Assembly (NCBI GenBank): GCA_016303235.1
Contig: JAEDMB010000072.1
Location: 1 to 9,238 of the forward strand
Origin: Oscillospiraceae bacterium
Lineage (GTDB): Bacteria; Bacillota; Clostridia; Oscillospirales; Ruminococcaceae
Length of the DNA: 9,238 bases
Reading direction: 5' to 3'
Shown here: positions 5,718 to 9,238 of the stretch, piece by piece
Layout: each line of letters starts with the position of its first letter
Position numbering within the stretch: position 1 is the stretch's first letter
Made by a program: the position numbers and the translations under genes
Notes under the pieces: generated by a model
The model's input: only the letters and a program-made list of their open reading frames with translations
Told to the model about the DNA's origin: nothing
Database searches by the model: none

Positions 5718-7445
5718 ATGAAAAGAGTACTGATATATCTTAAAAACTATAAAAAACAGCTTATACTCGGCCCTTTCTTCAAACTTCTTGAAGCAGTGTT
5801 TGAACTTATAGTTCCTGTTGTAATGGCTAAAATTATTGATAACGGCATAGGAAACAGCGATACGGGATATATAATCAGAATGGGTGGAGTTATGGTTATA
5901 CTCGGAATATGCGGACTCCTTTTTGCCCTTATATGCCAGTATTTTGCATCACAGTGTGCATACGGATTCGGAACTGATTTGAGAAAGGCTCTCTATGAAC
6001 ATATAAATACACTTTCATACAGCAGTATTGACAGGCTCGGAACTTCAACCCTTATAAACAGAATCACAAATGATACAAATTCCGTTCAGACGGGAGTCAA
6101 TATGTTTATACGCCTTGCGTTCAGAGCTCCTTTTCTTGTAGCAGGTGCAATTGTAGCGTCAATGCTTATAGATTTAAAGCTTTCAATAGCATTTCTGATT
6201 ATAACGCCGGTAATCTCACTGATAATATATGCGGTAATGAGCAGAACTATTCCGCTTTATAAAAAAACACAGCAGAAACTTGATAAAACCGCTACTCTTA
6301 CAAGAGAAAATCTTGAGGGTACAAGAGTAATCAGAGCTTTTTCACGTCAGAATGACGAAATAAAAAATTTCAATCAGGCTTGCAATGATTTATCTGATAA
6401 CGCAATACTTGCCGGAAAAATTTCATCAATATTAAATCCGGTAACATTTATGATAATGAATCTCGGAATAGTAGCTATAATATATTTCGGCGGAATACGT
6501 GTTGACGGCGGAAGTATAACTCAGGGTGAACTTACCGCATTTATAAACTATATGACACAGATACTTCTTGCACTTGTAGTTCTTGCAAATCTGATTGTAA
6601 CATTTACAAAGGCAATAGCATCTGCAAACCGCATAAGCGATGTTTTTGAATGTCAGAATGAAATAGTTTCCGGAAGTCTTGAATCCGTTGATGAAAATTC
6701 AGAAAACTCCATAGAATTTGAAAACGTATCTTTCAGATATAACGGTGCGGGTGACAATTCGCTTGAAAATATTACTTTCAGAATCCGAAAGGGCGGTATG
6801 CTTGGAATTATAGGCGGTACGGGTAGCGGTAAATCCACTCTTTCGGCACTTATTCCGAGATTTTATGATGCGGATTCGGGAAATATAAAGATATTCGGTA
6901 AAGATATAAAGGAATACAATACCGATTTTCTCCGCCGTATTATCGGAATTGTTCCGCAGAAAGCTGTACTTTTTACCGGTACAGTCAGGGAAAATATGCA
7001 GTTAGCCGATGAAAATGCTACGGACGATGAAATCATAAAAGCTCTTAAAATCGCACAGGCGTGGGAATTTGTTGAAAAGCTTCCACGAAAGCTTGATACA
7101 GTAATTTCACAGGGCGGTAAAAATCTTTCCGGAGGTCAGAAACAGCGTATCGCAATTGCAAGAGCTTTTATAGGCAATCCGAAAATAGTTATACTTGATG
7201 ACAGTACAAGTGCATTGGATTATGCCACAGACCTTGCATTCAGAAAAGCTATAAAGGAAAACCTTAAGGATACTACAATAATAATGATTTCACAGAGAGC
7301 CACTTCACTTAAAGATGCTGATAATATTATAGTAATGGACGACGGAAAGGCAGTCGGAACAGGCACTCATGAAAATCTTCTCGAAAACTGTGAAGTTTAC
7401 AGGGAAATTTATAACTCACAGCTTAGCAGTAAGAAGGGAGAATAA
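5718..7445 (+). CDS. ABC exporter half-transporter with degenerate ATP site (BmrC/LmrC/TM287-like)
   Basis: This 575-residue membrane ATPase has an exporter-type transmembrane domain with six helices in about residues 15-300 and a nucleotide-binding domain in about 333-575. Motifs are Walker A GGTGSGKST (366-374), Q-loop Gln414, signature LSGGQ (470-474), Walker B VILDD (491-495) and D-loop SALD (498-501). Two catalytic positions are altered: the glutamate after Walker B is Asp495 (ILDDSTSALD) and the H-loop histidine is Gln526 (ISQRATS). This is the hallmark of the degenerate-site subunit of heterodimeric exporters such as LmrCD, BmrCD and TM287/288, not a damaged gene. It should pair with the next product, 4 bp downstream, at the plasma membrane. 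The substrate is unknown; drugs, lipids or peptides are all possible for the family. No promoter is evident directly upstream, where a terminator sits. A weak TTGAGA (5645-5650) with TAAAAC 18 bp on is the only candidate I see. Confidence 0.94.
   Translation: MKRVLIYLKNYKKQLILGPFFKLLEAVFELIVPVVMAKIIDNGIGNSDTGYIIRMGGVMVILGICGLLFALICQYFASQCAYGFGTDLRKALYEHINTLSYSSIDRLGTSTLINRITNDTNSVQTGVNMFIRLAFRAPFLVAGAIVASMLIDLKLSIAFLIITPVISLIIYAVMSRTIPLYKKTQQKLDKTATLTRENLEGTRVIRAFSRQNDEIKNFNQACNDLSDNAILAGKISSILNPVTFMIMNLGIVAIIYFGGIRVDGGSITQGELTAFINYMTQILLALVVLANLIVTFTKAIASANRISDVFECQNEIVSGSLESVDENSENSIEFENVSFRYNGAGDNSLENITFRIRKGGMLGIIGGTGSGKSTLSALIPRFYDADSGNIKIFGKDIKEYNTDFLRRIIGIVPQKAVLFTGTVRENMQLADENATDDEIIKALKIAQAWEFVEKLPRKLDTVISQGGKNLSGGQKQRIAIARAFIGNPKIVILDDSTSALDYATDLAFRKAIKENLKDTTIIMISQRATSLKDADNIIVMDDGKAVGTGTHENLLENCEVYREIYNSQLSSKKGE
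7434..7440 (+). promoter_or_regulatory. Ribosome binding site that decides the start of the second ABC gene
   Basis: AAGGGAG lies within the last codons of the first ABC gene, 9 bases before the ATG at 7450. The in-frame ATG at 7369 has no comparable site and would overlap the upstream gene by 77 bases, so 7450 is chosen. Confidence 0.8.
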
Positions 7446-7449
7446 TTTT

Positions 7450-9192
7450 ATGTGGAAAATTCTTAAACGTGTAATGTCATACGCAAAGCCTTACAAGCAT
7501 TATTTTATATTTACTGTAATATTTGCACTTCTTGGCGTATCGCTTTCGCTTGCAGTACCGATATTTATAGGAAAAGCCGTTGACTATGCAAAGGGTACGG
7601 GAACAGTTGAATTTGACGGTCTTATTAAGACTGCTTTATTTCTTGGAATAATCGTTCTTGCAAGTACGCTTTTTCAGTGGTTCATGTCACTCTGTACAAA
7701 TAAACTTGCATATCTTACAATCCGTGACATAAGATGCGATATATTCGCAAAGCTTGAAAGAGTTCCGGTTAAATTCATCGACAGCAAAACAAAAGGCGAA
7801 CTGACAAGCCGTGTAATCAATGATATTGAAATAATTTCTGACGGACTTCTTCAGGGATTTGCACAGCTTTTCAGCGGTGTTGTAACCATACTCGGAACTA
7901 TAATTTTTATGATGATTATAAACGTCAAAATCAGCCTTTTTGTAATAATCCTGACGCCTTTGTCTTTTCTTGTTGCATCAAAGATAACAAAGCTTACTCA
8001 TGATACTTTCGTTAAGCAGTCGAAATTAAGGGGCGAAATGGTAAGCCTTACGGAAGAAATGGCAGGCAGTCAGAAAATTGTAAAAGCTTTTGTATACGAA
8101 AAGCGTGCGGAAGAAAGATTCGATAAAATCAACCGTGAGTTCGGAAAAGTCGGAGCTAAAGCAACTTTTTATTCCTCTCTGACAAATCCTACTACAAGAT
8201 TCGTAAACGGTCTTATATATACAACAGTAGGAATTACAGGTGCATTAAGTGCATTGGGAGCAGTCGGATTTATAGGTGTGATTTCAGTCGGAGAGCTTAC
8301 AAGCTTTCTTGCATATGCAAATCAGTATACAAAGCCTTTCAATGAAATATCGGGAGTAGTTGCAGAGCTTCAGAATGCTGTATCATCAGCGGAGAGAGTT
8401 TTTGCAGTTCTTGATGAACAGGAAGTTCCCGATGATTCGGAAAAGGCTGTTCTCGAAGAATGTGACGGAAATCTTATCTTTGAAGATGTTAAATTCTCAT
8501 ATGTTCCCGAAGTTCCGCTTATAGACAATTTCAGCCTTGATGTGAAAAGCGGTCAGAAAATTGCAATTGCAGGGCCTACCGGTTGCGGAAAAACTACTGT
8601 AATAAATCTTCTTCTGCGATTCTATGATATTCAGAGCGGAAAAATTACAATTTCCGGCAGAAACGTCAGTGATATTACAAGAGACAGCCTCCGCCGTACT
8701 TTCGGAATGGTTCTTCAGGAAACATGGATTTTTACAGGTACAGTAAGAGAAAATATAGCATACGGTAAACCGGACGCATCACTTGATGAGATTATAAAGG
8801 CATCAAAAGTAGTATATGCCCATAATTTTATAAAGAGACTTCCAAACGGATACGATACTGTTATAAGTGATAACAGCGGACTTTCACAAGGTCAGAAACA
8901 GCTTATCTGCATAGCAAGAATTATGCTTATGAATCCGCCCTTGCTTATACTTGATGAGGCTACAAGCAGTATTGACTTAAGAACAGAACAGCAGATTCAG
9001 AAAGCTTTTGAAAAGCTTATGAAAGGCAAAACAAGTTTTATTATAGCTCACAGACTTTCAACTATAAGAAATGCCGATGTTATACTTGTTATGAAAAGCG
9101 GTCACATACTTGAACAGGGCAGTCATGAACAGCTTATAGCTAAGGGCGGATTCTATGCCGAACTATATAACAGTCAGTTTGCTGAAGCATGA
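7450..9192 (+). CDS. ABC exporter half-transporter with consensus catalytic residues (BmrD/LmrD/TM288-like)
   Basis: The 580-residue partner of the preceding gene starts MWKILKRVMSYAKPY, which fits the usual N-terminus of exporter half-transporters. Six membrane helices fall in about residues 17-290. The nucleotide-binding domain covers about 342-580, with Walker A GPTGCGKTT (375-383), Q-loop Gln423, Walker B LLILDE (498-503) with catalytic Glu503, D-loop SSID (506-509) and H-loop His534 (IIAHRLST). Its signature is LSQGQ (478-482) instead of LSGGQ. In the head-to-tail dimer this altered signature faces the altered Walker B and H-loop of the partner, giving one degenerate and one active ATP site, exactly as in TM287/288-type exporters. 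The 4-bp gap implies co-transcription and coupled translation. No terminator is seen in the 46 bases after the stop, so the unit may continue beyond the window. The substrate is unknown. Confidence 0.94.
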   Translation: MWKILKRVMSYAKPYKHYFIFTVIFALLGVSLSLAVPIFIGKAVDYAKGTGTVEFDGLIKTALFLGIIVLASTLFQWFMSLCTNKLAYLTIRDIRCDIFAKLERVPVKFIDSKTKGELTSRVINDIEIISDGLLQGFAQLFSGVVTILGTIIFMMIINVKISLFVIILTPLSFLVASKITKLTHDTFVKQSKLRGEMVSLTEEMAGSQKIVKAFVYEKRAEERFDKINREFGKVGAKATFYSSLTNPTTRFVNGLIYTTVGITGALSALGAVGFIGVISVGELTSFLAYANQYTKPFNEISGVVAELQNAVSSAERVFAVLDEQEVPDDSEKAVLEECDGNLIFEDVKFSYVPEVPLIDNFSLDVKSGQKIAIAGPTGCGKTTVINLLLRFYDIQSGKITISGRNVSDITRDSLRRTFGMVLQETWIFTGTVRENIAYGKPDASLDEIIKASKVVYAHNFIKRLPNGYDTVISDNSGLSQGQKQLICIARIMLMNPPLLILDEATSSIDLRTEQQIQKAFEKLMKGKTSFIIAHRLSTIRNADVILVMKSGHILEQGSHEQLIAKGGFYAELYNSQFAEA

Positions 9193-9238
9193 TTGCGGAT
9201 ATAGTGGAATAAATACTGCTGTGCAATTCCTCCGTAAG

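Noticed and set aside
5718..7445. Loss-of-function mutation in the first ABC gene (Asp for the catalytic Glu, Gln for His)
   Set aside because: The same substitutions are standard in the degenerate subunit of heterodimeric exporters, and the partner carries the matching LSQGQ signature, so the gene is intact.
7369..7449. Upstream extension of the second ABC gene into the end of the first
   Set aside because: It would overlap the first gene by 77 bases without a ribosome site. The ATG at 7450 has AAGGGAG 9 bases upstream and a family-typical N-terminus.
9140..9238. Open minus-strand frame entering from the right edge
   Set aside because: It has only 32 codons before a TAG, overlaps the end of the second ABC gene and shows no recognisable motif. 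The 46 bases after 9192 hold no feature I can support.

Overview
The window is AT-rich bacterial DNA from what looks like an endospore-forming, low-GC Firmicute of the Clostridia (Oscillospirales/Ruminococcus-like). Three things suggest this: a spoIVA gene next to a LysM/DUF3794 coat-anchor gene (an endospore former), a dockerin-like C-terminus at the left edge (typical of polysaccharide-degrading ruminococci), and strong AGGAGG ribosome sites with frequent ATA isoleucine codons. The genus is an inference.

Layout, left to right. Bases 1-83 are the last codons of a dockerin-bearing protein. A hairpin at 94-122 separates it from a convergent minus-strand gene (130-1050) for a predicted lipoprotein with a long Ser/Thr/Pro linker and a small C-terminal domain. 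The divergent intergenic region (1051-1268) carries a near-consensus sigma-A promoter for the lipoprotein, a perfect 13-bp inverted repeat, and a good sigma-E-like promoter for the plus-strand sporulation pair. That pair is a SipL-like protein (1269-2819) and SpoIVA (2846-4321), 26 bp apart, closed by a strong terminator at 4326-4352. A monocistronic-looking unit follows: sigma-A promoter (4385-4413), a eukaryotic-type UAP1-like nucleotidyltransferase (4450-5667) and a terminator (5670-5698). The ribosome site of the next gene begins 2 bp after that terminator. The last two genes (5718-7445 and 7450-9192) are the halves of a heterodimeric ABC exporter with one degenerate and one consensus ATP site.

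How the genes work together. SipL and SpoIVA are predicted partners: SpoIVA is the ATPase that polymerises on the forespore surface, and SipL, by analogy with C. difficile, binds it through a C-terminal LysM domain to anchor the coat. The UAP1-like enzyme probably makes a UDP-sugar. The ABC pair forms one exporter of unknown substrate. I see no functional link among these blocks beyond proximity. There is no tRNA, rRNA, CRISPR array, insertion sequence or phage gene. I found no clearly new system. The points most worth following are the sipL-spoIVA linkage with its sigma-E-like promoter, the inverted repeat between the divergent promoters, the terminator abutting the ABC ribosome site, and the UAP1-type enzyme in a bacterium.
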